This document shows positions 20,143 through 27,259 of a stretch of 64,000 nt of DNA, one piece after another. Below the pieces are notes generated by a model. It made no database searches. It was given only the letters and a program-made list of their open reading frames with translations, and was not told the origin of the DNA. Both the position numbers and the translations under genes were made by a program. Source of the DNA: Candidatus Fermentibacterota bacterium (GTDB taxonomy: Bacteria > JAFGKV01); contig JAFGKV010000238.1 in NCBI GenBank assembly GCA_016928395.1, positions 1 through 64,000 of the forward strand. Direction: 5' to 3'. Each line of letters starts with the position of its first letter. Position 1 is the first letter of the stretch.

Positions 20143-22076
20143 CGACAGCACGGATCGAGCTGGTTGCCGTAGCATCCGGTGCGGTTCTGGTGGCAGGCCT
20201 TGCCTCGCTCACGCCTCCCATGCGGCGGGTCGAACTGATGCTCATGGACATGGCGCAGCGGATGGCACCGCTCTCCGTGCCGGACTCCTCACGGGTCGTA
20301 ATTGTTGCCATTGATGACATCTCCTATGGCGCCGATTCGTATCGCCTGGGCAAGTGGCCCTGGCCGAGAAGTGTCTTCCATCCCGTGGTCGACTATCTGG
20401 CCCGATCCGGCGCACAGGTGATTGGCTTCGACCTGTACTTCCCCGTAGAGAGTGCGACTCAGCCCGAGGAAGACCGACGCCTGGTGAACGCCGCGCTACG
20501 AGCAGGCAACACCTGTCACGCGGTCGCTGCCGCCGGTTCTAGGGGAGAGGTGACCCCTGATGATGTTCGGGCTCTCATCTCGGAACGATTCGGTGTGTCC
20601 TGCCGGGAGCGGCACGAAGAGTTCGAGCGACTTCTTACACCGTTTCCCGCTCTTCTGGATGCCTGTGATTGCTTGGGGCACGTTAATGTCCCCCGCGACG
20701 TAGACGGTGTGGCGCGGCGGGTGCCGATGGTGGTGTCAAGCCAGGGCATGACCGTGCCCGCCCTGAGCGCAGCCATGTGGTTGTGGGCCCATGATCTCGG
20801 CCCACGGGACCTCCTCTGTGGCACGAAGCACATTGTCCTGGGAGAGCCGGGCCCTCGAATACCTGTTGACCATCGGGGACGAGCCCTGTTGCGCTTCGGC
20901 AGGCACCCGCGTGTTCCAGTTCCCTTCTCGTCGGTGCTTCATGTGGCGTTGGCCGAGGCCGAGGGTAAAGAGCCCGATTGGCGGGGAGAAACACTGCCAC
21001 CGGTCTCATCTGAGATGTTCCGCGATCGCACGGTGATCATTGCCTTGACCGCCTCGGGGCTTTTCGATCTAGTGTCGACCCCGCTGGGAAGGAGTGTTCC
21101 GGGCGTTGAGATCCAGGCCACAGCACTGGAGAACATCCTTGTGGATGGGTTCGTTCGGGCGGCCTGGCCGGGCATAGCCGTGGCCGTGGCAGTCGTGTTG
21201 GCCGTTCTTCCCGGCGTGGCGCTTCGACGCTGGTCCACCACGGGCGGGCTGGCTCTATCGGGTGTTCTTGGCGGTGTCTATGTGGGCGCGGACGTGGTGA
21301 TGCTCGGGCGCGGTACGTGGATGGCATTGTCCATGCCCCTGGCTGCCTTGGCGCTGGGAACGGCGGGTCACGTGGTGGCCCTGTACCTTTCGGAAGGTCG
21401 CGAGAAACGGCGATACCGCCAGACATTCTCCCGCTATGTGAGCCGGCAGGTCGTGGAAGAGTTGCTGCGTGATCCAAATGAGGTGCGTCTGAAAGGCGAG
21501 CAGCGGGAGATCACCGTACTCTTCTGCGATATCCGCGGGTTCACTACCTTCTCGGAGACCAAGGCGCCCGAGGACGTCGTGGCCATCCTTGATGAGTTCC
21601 TTAGTGCCATGGTCGACGTGGTCTTCGCCCATGGCGGGACACTGGACAAGTTCCTGGGAGACGGCATGATGGTGTTCTACGGGGCGCCGGGGGCGCTGCC
21701 CGATCATGCAGAGCGAGCGGTGTTGACGGGGCTAGCCATGTTGCACAAGCTTGAGGAGTTGAATGCGCGCTGGATCGTGAGAAATTGGCCCGCGCTACGC
21801 CTGGGTGTCGGTATCAATACGGGGCCTGCCATCGTGGGCAGTATAGGGAGCAAGGAGCGCATGGAGTACACGGCCATTGGGGATACGGTCAATACCGCCA
21901 GCAGGGTTCAGGCGCTGAACAAGGAACTTGAGACGTCAATCCTCGTTACCGGGGCCACGGTCGAGAGCGTTGGCGGGAACCTCTGCTTCACACCGCGCGG
22001 CTCATGGAAGGTCCGCGGGCGGCAGCAGGAGGTCAAGCTGTTCGAGCCGATCTGCACGGAGGATGTCGATGCCTGA
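20103..22076 (+). CDS. CHASE2-domain adenylate cyclase (class III)
   Basis: 657 residues. An N-terminal membrane segment (about 17-37) leads to a periplasmic CHASE2 sensor domain (about 40-330; VVIVAIDDISY, GKWPWPR, VIGFDLYFP are typical). Three transmembrane helices (about 345-430) and a short coiled linker (REKRRYRQTFSRYVSRQVVEELL) precede the class III cyclase (about 460-650). The metal site LFCDIRGFTTF, the LDKFLGDGMMVFYG substrate Lys and the EYTAIGDTVNTASR Asp/Arg point to ATP rather than GTP. It should make cAMP on an envelope signal. GTG 20103 has GGGAGG six bases upstream. The next gene encodes a channel with a cyclic-nucleotide-binding domain. Confidence 0.9.
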   Translation: MEKRQPHSSARFMTTARIELVAVASGAVLVAGLASLTPPMRRVELMLMDMAQRMAPLSVPDSSRVVIVAIDDISYGADSYRLGKWPWPRSVFHPVVDYLARSGAQVIGFDLYFPVESATQPEEDRRLVNAALRAGNTCHAVAAAGSRGEVTPDDVRALISERFGVSCRERHEEFERLLTPFPALLDACDCLGHVNVPRDVDGVARRVPMVVSSQGMTVPALSAAMWLWAHDLGPRDLLCGTKHIVLGEPGPRIPVDHRGRALLRFGRHPRVPVPFSSVLHVALAEAEGKEPDWRGETLPPVSSEMFRDRTVIIALTASGLFDLVSTPLGRSVPGVEIQATALENILVDGFVRAAWPGIAVAVAVVLAVLPGVALRRWSTTGGLALSGVLGGVYVGADVVMLGRGTWMALSMPLAALALGTAGHVVALYLSEGREKRRYRQTFSRYVSRQVVEELLRDPNEVRLKGEQREITVLFCDIRGFTTFSETKAPEDVVAILDEFLSAMVDVVFAHGGTLDKFLGDGMMVFYGAPGALPDHAERAVLTGLAMLHKLEELNARWIVRNWPALRLGVGINTGPAIVGSIGSKERMEYTAIGDTVNTASRVQALNKELETSILVTGATVESVGGNLCFTPRGSWKVRGRQQEVKLFEPICTEDVDA

Positions 22077-23682
22077 GTGGGGCATGCGCCTTGTCATGTC
22101 GTTGGGATTCGTTCTTGGACTCATGATTGTCCGTGCCATTGTCCACGGCGGGTTTCGGGTTCAGAAGGGGAGGAATCTCTCCGCCTTGGTGGTGTTTACT
22201 GCGGGTGTGCGGGTGATGCTGGGCACCCTCTCTCATGTTGATCTTCTCGGTCCGTTCCACCCATTGACCGGAGCGGAGACCGTCCGTGCCGTCAATGGCG
22301 TTCTTGCACTCTGGGTGCTCATCCTCGTCATCCAATTCCTCGAGCCATTCCTTTTCGCCTGGATGGTTCCCGCGTCTCGCCGCAAGAGCTTCCCCACCAT
22401 CCTGCGCGACATGGTTCGTGTGTTTCTGATGATCATCGTGGTCATGTCGGTACTCAAGACGGGGTTCGGCGTTGGGCTCGGGCATCTTCTTACCACCAGC
22501 GCCATCCTCTCGGCGGTCATCGGTCTTGCACTCCAGAGTACCCTGAACAATATCCTGGCTGGCATCACCATCTTTGTGGAGAAGCCTTTCGAGGTCGGCG
22601 ATTGGATAGGTTTAGGGGACAGAGAGGGCATGGTTGATCAAATGAGCTGGCGGGCTACCCGGATCTGGACCCGCGATAATGACTATGTAGTTGTCCCCAA
22701 CAGTGTCCTGGCTGAGGGCCAACTGGTGAACTACACCAAGCCGGCCCAGCTTCACCGGGAACACTTCCCTATCGGCGTGAGCTACTCCGCCCCGCCCAAC
22801 AAGGTGAAGAAGGTATTGCTGGAAATTGCCCGCGATGCATCGCGTCATGGGATCATGCCTGACCCTCCCCCTGAGGTGCTCCTAAGATCCTACGATGATT
22901 TCTCGATCGAGTATGACCTCCGGTTCTGGATCGAAGACTTCCGGAGGCGTGATGTCATTCAAGACGCAGTCCGCTCTAGGGTATGGTACTACTTCCGGAG
23001 ACACGGTATCGAGATTCCGTTTCCCATCCGGGATGTTGTTCTGCGGCCTTTGTCGCGCAAGGACTCGGAAGATCGAGGCCGCCGTCAGCGCACGGAGATA
23101 CTCGATGCGCTTCGTCACGTATCAATCCTGCAACCCCTGGCGGATGAGGATCTTGAGCGTCTCGTGCCCGAAGTACTGCTCCAGAGCTACGCCTCGGGTG
23201 AAAACCTGGTCGTCCAGGACGATTCAGGTGACTGCTTCTACATCATCCTTAAAGGCCGTGCCGGGGTGTTCGTTCTCAATGACCGAGGCATTGAGATTGA
23301 AGTCGCCACCCTCAGTCGGCACGACCACTTTGGCGAGATGAGCCTGCTGACCGGTGAGGCACGTAATGCGACGGTCAGGGCCGCGGAGGATTGCATTGTC
23401 GCCGTGGTCAGTCGGGATGCGTTCAAGCACGTCATCGAATCCAATACCGCCATCCTTGAGGCGTTGACGGAGATCGTACACGCCAGGCTGGAGACCAATC
23501 GGCAGCGCCTGGCGGCCTCAGGCAAGGCGGGCGACGAGCTTCCTCCCGAGCGGGATAAGGGATGGGTTCGATCGACCATGGAGAACCTGCTGGGCGTCGG
23601 TCTGCTGCGTGGCTTGACTCGGAAGGGCTCTGGAGGTAACGTCGAACCGAAAGGTTCACGCTCTAGAGGAGGAGATGGCTAG
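22069..23682 (+). CDS. MscS-family channel with C-terminal cyclic-nucleotide-binding domain
   Basis: About 537 residues. Four to five N-terminal membrane helices include the MscS pore helix (LTTSAILSAVIGLALQSTLN). The soluble MscS beta domain follows (FVEKPFEVGDWIGL, YVVVPNSVLAEGQLVNYT). Residues ~370-490 form a CRP-like domain whose phosphate-binding cassette is FGEMSLLTGE-ARNATV (Phe421 onward, Arg432). This matches the bCNG class of cyclic-nucleotide-gated MscS channels. The ATG at 22069 has GGAGG six bases before it and overlaps the adenylate cyclase stop, so enzyme and likely cAMP-responsive channel are made together. Ligand identity is inferred. Confidence 0.88.
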   Translation: MPEWGMRLVMSLGFVLGLMIVRAIVHGGFRVQKGRNLSALVVFTAGVRVMLGTLSHVDLLGPFHPLTGAETVRAVNGVLALWVLILVIQFLEPFLFAWMVPASRRKSFPTILRDMVRVFLMIIVVMSVLKTGFGVGLGHLLTTSAILSAVIGLALQSTLNNILAGITIFVEKPFEVGDWIGLGDREGMVDQMSWRATRIWTRDNDYVVVPNSVLAEGQLVNYTKPAQLHREHFPIGVSYSAPPNKVKKVLLEIARDASRHGIMPDPPPEVLLRSYDDFSIEYDLRFWIEDFRRRDVIQDAVRSRVWYYFRRHGIEIPFPIRDVVLRPLSRKDSEDRGRRQRTEILDALRHVSILQPLADEDLERLVPEVLLQSYASGENLVVQDDSGDCFYIILKGRAGVFVLNDRGIEIEVATLSRHDHFGEMSLLTGEARNATVRAAEDCIVAVVSRDAFKHVIESNTAILEALTEIVHARLETNRQRLAASGKAGDELPPERDKGWVRSTMENLLGVGLLRGLTRKGSGGNVEPKGSRSRGGDG

Positions 23683-24552
23683 GTGAAGGCTCTTCTTGCC
23701 GTCGTACTTGTGATGCTCAACCATATTCAGGCAGTTTCGTGGCCGGCTGCCACTTCTGTTCTATTCGCCGGTGACGGGGCTAGTTGTGAGCTGAGGATCT
23801 CTGCCAGCACGTCACCCCGTCCGTTGTGGGAGGGGCGAATTCTGGCAAAGGACTCGCGAGTGAGGGTCATCAATCGCCGCGCAGCGGGCACCATACCGCC
23901 CGGTCCTGAGGAATTGCTCTGGACCGGGAAGGGCATCGTCAGGTTCATGGGCGGTCGTCCCGGCGAGTTCTCGCCCGGCCCGGCTCTCACTCTGGCCGAG
24001 GTCTACTTGCTTGCCGATTTCTTGGTCCCGCTGTGGACACCGTTGTCAACCGAGGATGAGCATAGGCTTCCGCTCGAAAGCGGGTTGGGGCGCGGCTACC
24101 TCACCGTCTTGCAGGATGGCAGACCCGAGTCATTGGTGGTCAACCCATTATCCCGGCCTCTGTGGGATGGCAGCAGCGCGCTGTGCATCACGTTCGAGCA
24201 CAAAGGTGAGAGCGCTCCATGGCACGTGGCTAGGCTTACGGGATCTGGCGGAACGTCGCTCATCCTGGAGAGGCTCAGGTTCCGCCGGGACAAGCTTTCT
24301 GACGACGTGTTTGCCGTGGAGAATGAAGGAGGTCTCAGGCTGGCCGACCTTTCCAAGCCGCTGGGCGCGCTTGTCGGTTCGGATGCTGGGGGTTATGCCG
24401 AGACGGCGGGGTCCTCTGCGGCATTCAAGTCATCGAAGACGGTCAGCAGCGGAGGAAAGGGGTCTCTCTACCTGGGTCCAGTGCCGACGCCCGATGAGGT
24501 CGATAGATTCCTCCACGAGGGGAAATTGGGGAGGTACGCCGATGAGGAGTAG
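23683..24552 (+). CDS. Secreted protein of unknown function
   Basis: 289 residues beginning with a GTG directly after the channel gene's stop. A signal peptide is likely (KALLAVVLVMLNHIQAVSWPA). The mature part looks like a soluble mixed alpha/beta protein and I see no catalytic motif or cysteine pairing. The order GPEELLWTGKGIVRFMGG and GRGYLTVLQDGRPESLVV suggests beta-rich structure. I do not recognise the family. It overlaps the M48 protease start by 11 bases and so probably works in the periplasm with it. A GAGGAGGAG precedes the start. Confidence 0.6.
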   Translation: MKALLAVVLVMLNHIQAVSWPAATSVLFAGDGASCELRISASTSPRPLWEGRILAKDSRVRVINRRAAGTIPPGPEELLWTGKGIVRFMGGRPGEFSPGPALTLAEVYLLADFLVPLWTPLSTEDEHRLPLESGLGRGYLTVLQDGRPESLVVNPLSRPLWDGSSALCITFEHKGESAPWHVARLTGSGGTSLILERLRFRRDKLSDDVFAVENEGGLRLADLSKPLGALVGSDAGGYAETAGSSAAFKSSKTVSSGGKGSLYLGPVPTPDEVDRFLHEGKLGRYADEE

Positions 24553-25381
24553 AACCCTGATGAGACTGGTCTGGGCGGTGGCCGTAGTGTTGGTGGTGGC
24601 CTCCAGTGCCTTGGCCCTACCGAGGATCGACATCGGCAAGGTCAAGAAGGCACGGGACACGCTGAAGGAAGTGAAACGGCTTCTCCCGATTTCGACGGAG
24701 GAGGAGATCGCTATCGGGAAACGTGTGGCGGCCAGGCTGCAGGAGACTTACGGGGTGTACAAGAATCGAGAGGTCGAGCAGTATGTGGCGCTGGTAGGGA
24801 CCGCAGTCTCGTGGCGAAGCACCCGGCGTGACGTCGAGTATATCTTCTCGATTCTCGACACCGAAGAGGTCAATGCCTACGCCGCGCCCGGAGGTTTCAT
24901 CCTCATCAGCAGAGGCTTGCTAAGCCGCATGCAGAGCGAGGCCGAACTGGCCACGATTCTCGGGCATGAAATCTGGCACGTAGAAGCCCGCCATGAGATG
25001 AAGAGGGTGCAGCAGGCACAGATTGCCGGCACCCTCGTCTCGAAAGCTTTGTCAGCCATGACGGGGGAAGAGATAGATCAGGTGGCGGATCTCTGCTTGG
25101 AGGTATTGCAGAAGGGGAGGTCCAAGGAGGTGGAACTGGAGACGGATGTGCAAGGAGCGCGGCTTGCGTCGGAGGTCGGGTACGCACCGCGCGCGCTCCT
25201 CGTCCTCTTGTCACGCTTGGGGGGAGCATCGTCTGAGAGCGCACTCAAGCAACTTATGTCTACTCACCCGAAGACAACGGAACGTATCGGTGTGTTGCAG
25301 AAGAAGTACGGCAGCGACCTAAGTGGGTCGCTGGTGGAGAACCGGTTCATGGTGCAGATTCAACCCCTGCACAAGTCCTAG
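24542..25381 (+). CDS. M48-family periplasmic metalloprotease
   Basis: 279 residues. A signal peptide (LMRLVWAVAVVLVVASSALA) leads to a BepA/LoiP-type M48 domain: PGGFILISRGLL, the zinc-binding HEIWH (142-146) in GHEIWHVEARHE, and a downstream acidic EVELETDVQGARLA that supplies the third ligand. Such proteases degrade or proofread misassembled outer-membrane proteins, consistent with the bamA/skp genes upstream. The family's usual TPR tail is missing, so the protein resembles LoiP/YcaL more than BepA. ATG 24542 has GGGGAGG seven bases upstream. Confidence 0.87.
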   Translation: MRSRTLMRLVWAVAVVLVVASSALALPRIDIGKVKKARDTLKEVKRLLPISTEEEIAIGKRVAARLQETYGVYKNREVEQYVALVGTAVSWRSTRRDVEYIFSILDTEEVNAYAAPGGFILISRGLLSRMQSEAELATILGHEIWHVEARHEMKRVQQAQIAGTLVSKALSAMTGEEIDQVADLCLEVLQKGRSKEVELETDVQGARLASEVGYAPRALLVLLSRLGGASSESALKQLMSTHPKTTERIGVLQKKYGSDLSGSLVENRFMVQIQPLHKS

Positions 25382-25413
25382 TCAGTCCACATGAGAGGAG
25401 GAAATCTCTGACC

Positions 25414-25665
25414 ATGCGCAAGAAGATCGCTGGAGTGCTGCTGACCCTCTTGGGTATCGTGGCGGCCATTGGGTGGTCATTTTCGGAAACAGCTCACTTC
25501 GAGTCGGCAGACACTGCGCTCGGCGGTGACCTCGTGGACAAGGGACGCATACTGTGGCAGCCGGAGAGCGGATTTGTCCTGCACGCCGTCTTGTCACAGT
25601 TCGTTGCCATAGCTTTGGGTGTGATGGGGATTGTCCTGGTCGCCCGACGCTCTCTTGCGGACTAG
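25414..25665 (+). CDS. Small two-helix membrane protein
   Basis: 83 residues with two predicted membrane helices (about 4-22 and 55-76) separated by an acidic loop of about 30 residues (FESADTALGGDLVDKGRI). An AGGAGG lies upstream of the ATG. I do not recognise the family. It is one of three small membrane proteins encoded in a row between the M48 protease and a barrel protein, all on the same strand with very short gaps, so a structural or regulatory role in the envelope is plausible but unproven. Confidence 0.55.
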   Translation: MRKKIAGVLLTLLGIVAAIGWSFSETAHFESADTALGGDLVDKGRILWQPESGFVLHAVLSQFVAIALGVMGIVLVARRSLAD

Positions 25666-25680
25666 GTGAGGAGGAGAATC

Positions 25681-25857
25681 ATGGCAGGTGCCATACTTGG
25701 ATGGGTCCTCATTGCACTGGCGGCAGCGATCCCCGGGCTGGCCGCGTTTCTCTTCGGGTGGGACAGGATCGCACTCTCCAAGCAGTACATGTGGCTCGGA
25801 ATCGCTGCGGTCCTGCTGTGGTCCGGCCTCAACTCCCTCCGCCGTCGCATGGAATAG
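25681..25857 (+). CDS. Very small two-helix membrane protein
   Basis: 58 residues from the ATG at 25681, which has GGAGGAG five to six bases upstream. Two hydrophobic helices (about 4-24 and 37-51) and a basic C-terminal tail (SLRRRME) suggest a hairpin in the inner membrane with the tail inside. No family recognised. It starts 15 bases after the previous small gene. The good ribosome site and tight spacing support it as real despite its size. Confidence 0.5.
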   Translation: MAGAILGWVLIALAAAIPGLAAFLFGWDRIALSKQYMWLGIAAVLLWSGLNSLRRRME

Positions 25858-25872
25858 CTCAGGTGCATCGCA

Positions 25873-26292
25873 GTGACGCAGGCTCGTGAGGCTGAAGCTG
25901 TACTCTCGGAGGAAGAGATCGCTGAACTCCGTGCCCGCGTTCGCAAGGAATTGGAGGCGGAGGAGGAAGAACGAATCAAGGCCTTGCAGCGGCAACGGGA
26001 GTCCCACGCATCTCGCACCGCCCGTGTTCGTGAGATAGAACAAGAGGAAGAGGAGCGCTTCTACCAGGAGCGGGGCTATCGGCGTTTCGTGGATCGTTCC
26101 GGGAACGTGCGCTGGCTCAGCCCCGAGCAGGCGTCCCGGTGGGAGGAGGAACGTGCCCTGCACCAACGCCGCCGTCGCGCCATCAGCTATCGGCTGGCGA
26201 GCCGGAAGACGAGACGGCTCATCGTGATTGCCGTTGCTGGAGTCACGCTGGCACTATTCGCTGTGTTTCTCGCCGTGCTCAGGCGGGGTTGA
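25873..26292 (+). CDS. Charged coiled-coil protein with C-terminal membrane anchor (paralogue of 58179-58691)
   Basis: 139 residues starting at GTG. An acidic/basic coiled coil (about 8-65, EEEIAELRARVRKELEAEEE) is followed by a conserved motif ERFYQERGYRRFVDRSG then VRWLSPEQ (about 61-88), an arginine-rich linker, and one C-terminal membrane helix (LIVIAVAGVTLALFAVFLAV). The protein at 58179-58691 has the same order and shares ERF-x2-ERG, a following R-F/Y-V, G-x-V and WLSP. I know no described family for it. The tail-anchor-like layout predicts the coiled coil in the cytoplasm. The start codon has AGGTG seven bases upstream. Confidence 0.6.
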   Translation: MTQAREAEAVLSEEEIAELRARVRKELEAEEEERIKALQRQRESHASRTARVREIEQEEEERFYQERGYRRFVDRSGNVRWLSPEQASRWEEERALHQRRRRAISYRLASRKTRRLIVIAVAGVTLALFAVFLAVLRRG

Positions 26293-26303
26293 AAGGGGAT
26301 TCG

Positions 26304-26897
26304 ATGGTGAGAGTCGCTCTCATGGTGCTGCTTGTTCCTTCTCTGGCCATGGCGGGCTTTCTAGAGGCCCGCAACGCGATCGGCATTAATCTCCAGACCT
26401 ACAGTGGCCCTCAGCAGGCGTTCTACCGAGACCTGGGCGCGCAGCTCGTCTATGACGGTTATCCTGAATTTGGCTACGGCATAACCGTCAGGAGCTTCGG
26501 AACTGACCGCGTCGGCGCGGAACTGGTGTTCAACTATGCTGGCAAGTCGGGTTCCATCGATGGGTTGGGTCTCTCCACCATTCAGATCTGTCTCGGTCCC
26601 GTCTTCTCCATTCCGATTCTGGGTCAGAGCGAGTATGCAGTGCCTTTCGGATGCGCAGGGGTAGCGGTGGTACGATCCTCGGTCGACATCGACAGCCAGC
26701 TAGATATGGGCCTTTACCTCAAACTCGGTCTTCAGGGCATCATCATGGATCATTTCGGCGTTGCCGGTATGATCGCGTACACCCGAGTCAGCGTGAAGTA
26801 CCATGCCGACAAGGGGCTTGGGGGTGCCGGGTACATAGAGAAGAACTACCCGTTCGGCGACGGCACCTTCATACTCGAGCTCAGCTATTTTCCCTGA
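26304..26897 (+). CDS. Small outer-membrane beta-barrel-like protein
   Basis: 197 residues with a clear signal peptide (MVRVALMVLLVPSLAMA). The mature chain alternates polar and hydrophobic residues with many Gly and Tyr/Phe (GYGITVRSFGTDRVGAELVF, LYLKLGLQGIIMDHFGVAG) and ends LELSYFP, close to the aromatic ending of barrel strands. This suggests an 8-strand OmpW/OmpX-like barrel, though no specific family was recognised. It is the last gene of the long plus-strand run and is followed by the 27209-27240 hairpin. Confidence 0.55.
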   Translation: MVRVALMVLLVPSLAMAGFLEARNAIGINLQTYSGPQQAFYRDLGAQLVYDGYPEFGYGITVRSFGTDRVGAELVFNYAGKSGSIDGLGLSTIQICLGPVFSIPILGQSEYAVPFGCAGVAVVRSSVDIDSQLDMGLYLKLGLQGIIMDHFGVAGMIAYTRVSVKYHADKGLGGAGYIEKNYPFGDGTFILELSYFP

Positions 26898-27259
26898 TTG
26901 ATCCTCGAGGGGTCACCGAGCTACGACACAACGCGGCACTCCGGAGGCGTCTCGCTTCATTGGTTGGGGATACTCGCCCCCTCGTCGTGGGTGGACCCTG
27001 CGCCACGCATGGCGCCGATCCCTGTGCCGTCAGTCTATTTCCACGTTCGATAGGTCGGTTGTACCGCTACCTTTTTCACCATCTGCTGTATGCCTCAAGT
27101 ATGGCTTCAGTGACCGTGTAATCCTCAAGGCCATCGGCCACCCGCCGGACTCGCCGGGTCCTTTTCGCAAAGGCGTATCCGGCCCGCTCGATGTGGCGGC
27201 ACAAGGGACGGGGTGCTGCCGCGTTCGCGGCAGCACCCCGGATGAGCCCTGCGGATCGT
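26898..27259. other. Convergent intergenic region of about 360 bases
   Basis: The gap lies between two convergent runs and ends in a perfect hairpin (27209-27240). No convincing full gene is present. One short minus-strand frame, 27076-27204 (42 codons from TTG, reading LCRHIERAGY at the start and ending EAYSRW), has a coding-like composition and may be a gene remnant. A plus-strand frame just after the barrel gene contains LVVGGPC, faintly like DAHP synthase, but it is not sustained. Confidence 0.4.
27209..27240. terminator. Perfect 14-bp hairpin between convergent gene runs
   Basis: CGGGGTGCTGCCGC (27209-27222), a GTTC loop and the exact complement (27227-27240). It lies about 20 bases past the stop of the minus-strand C25 gene and about 310 past the plus-strand barrel gene. 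On the minus strand a TCCCTTGT follows, a weak T-rich end. A terminator for the minus-strand run, possibly working in both directions, is the likely role. Confidence 0.6.

Noticed and set aside
26898-27040. DAHP synthase remnant, suggested by LVVGGPC in a plus-strand frame
   Set aside because: Only a few residues resemble the family and no other motif follows; chance is likely.
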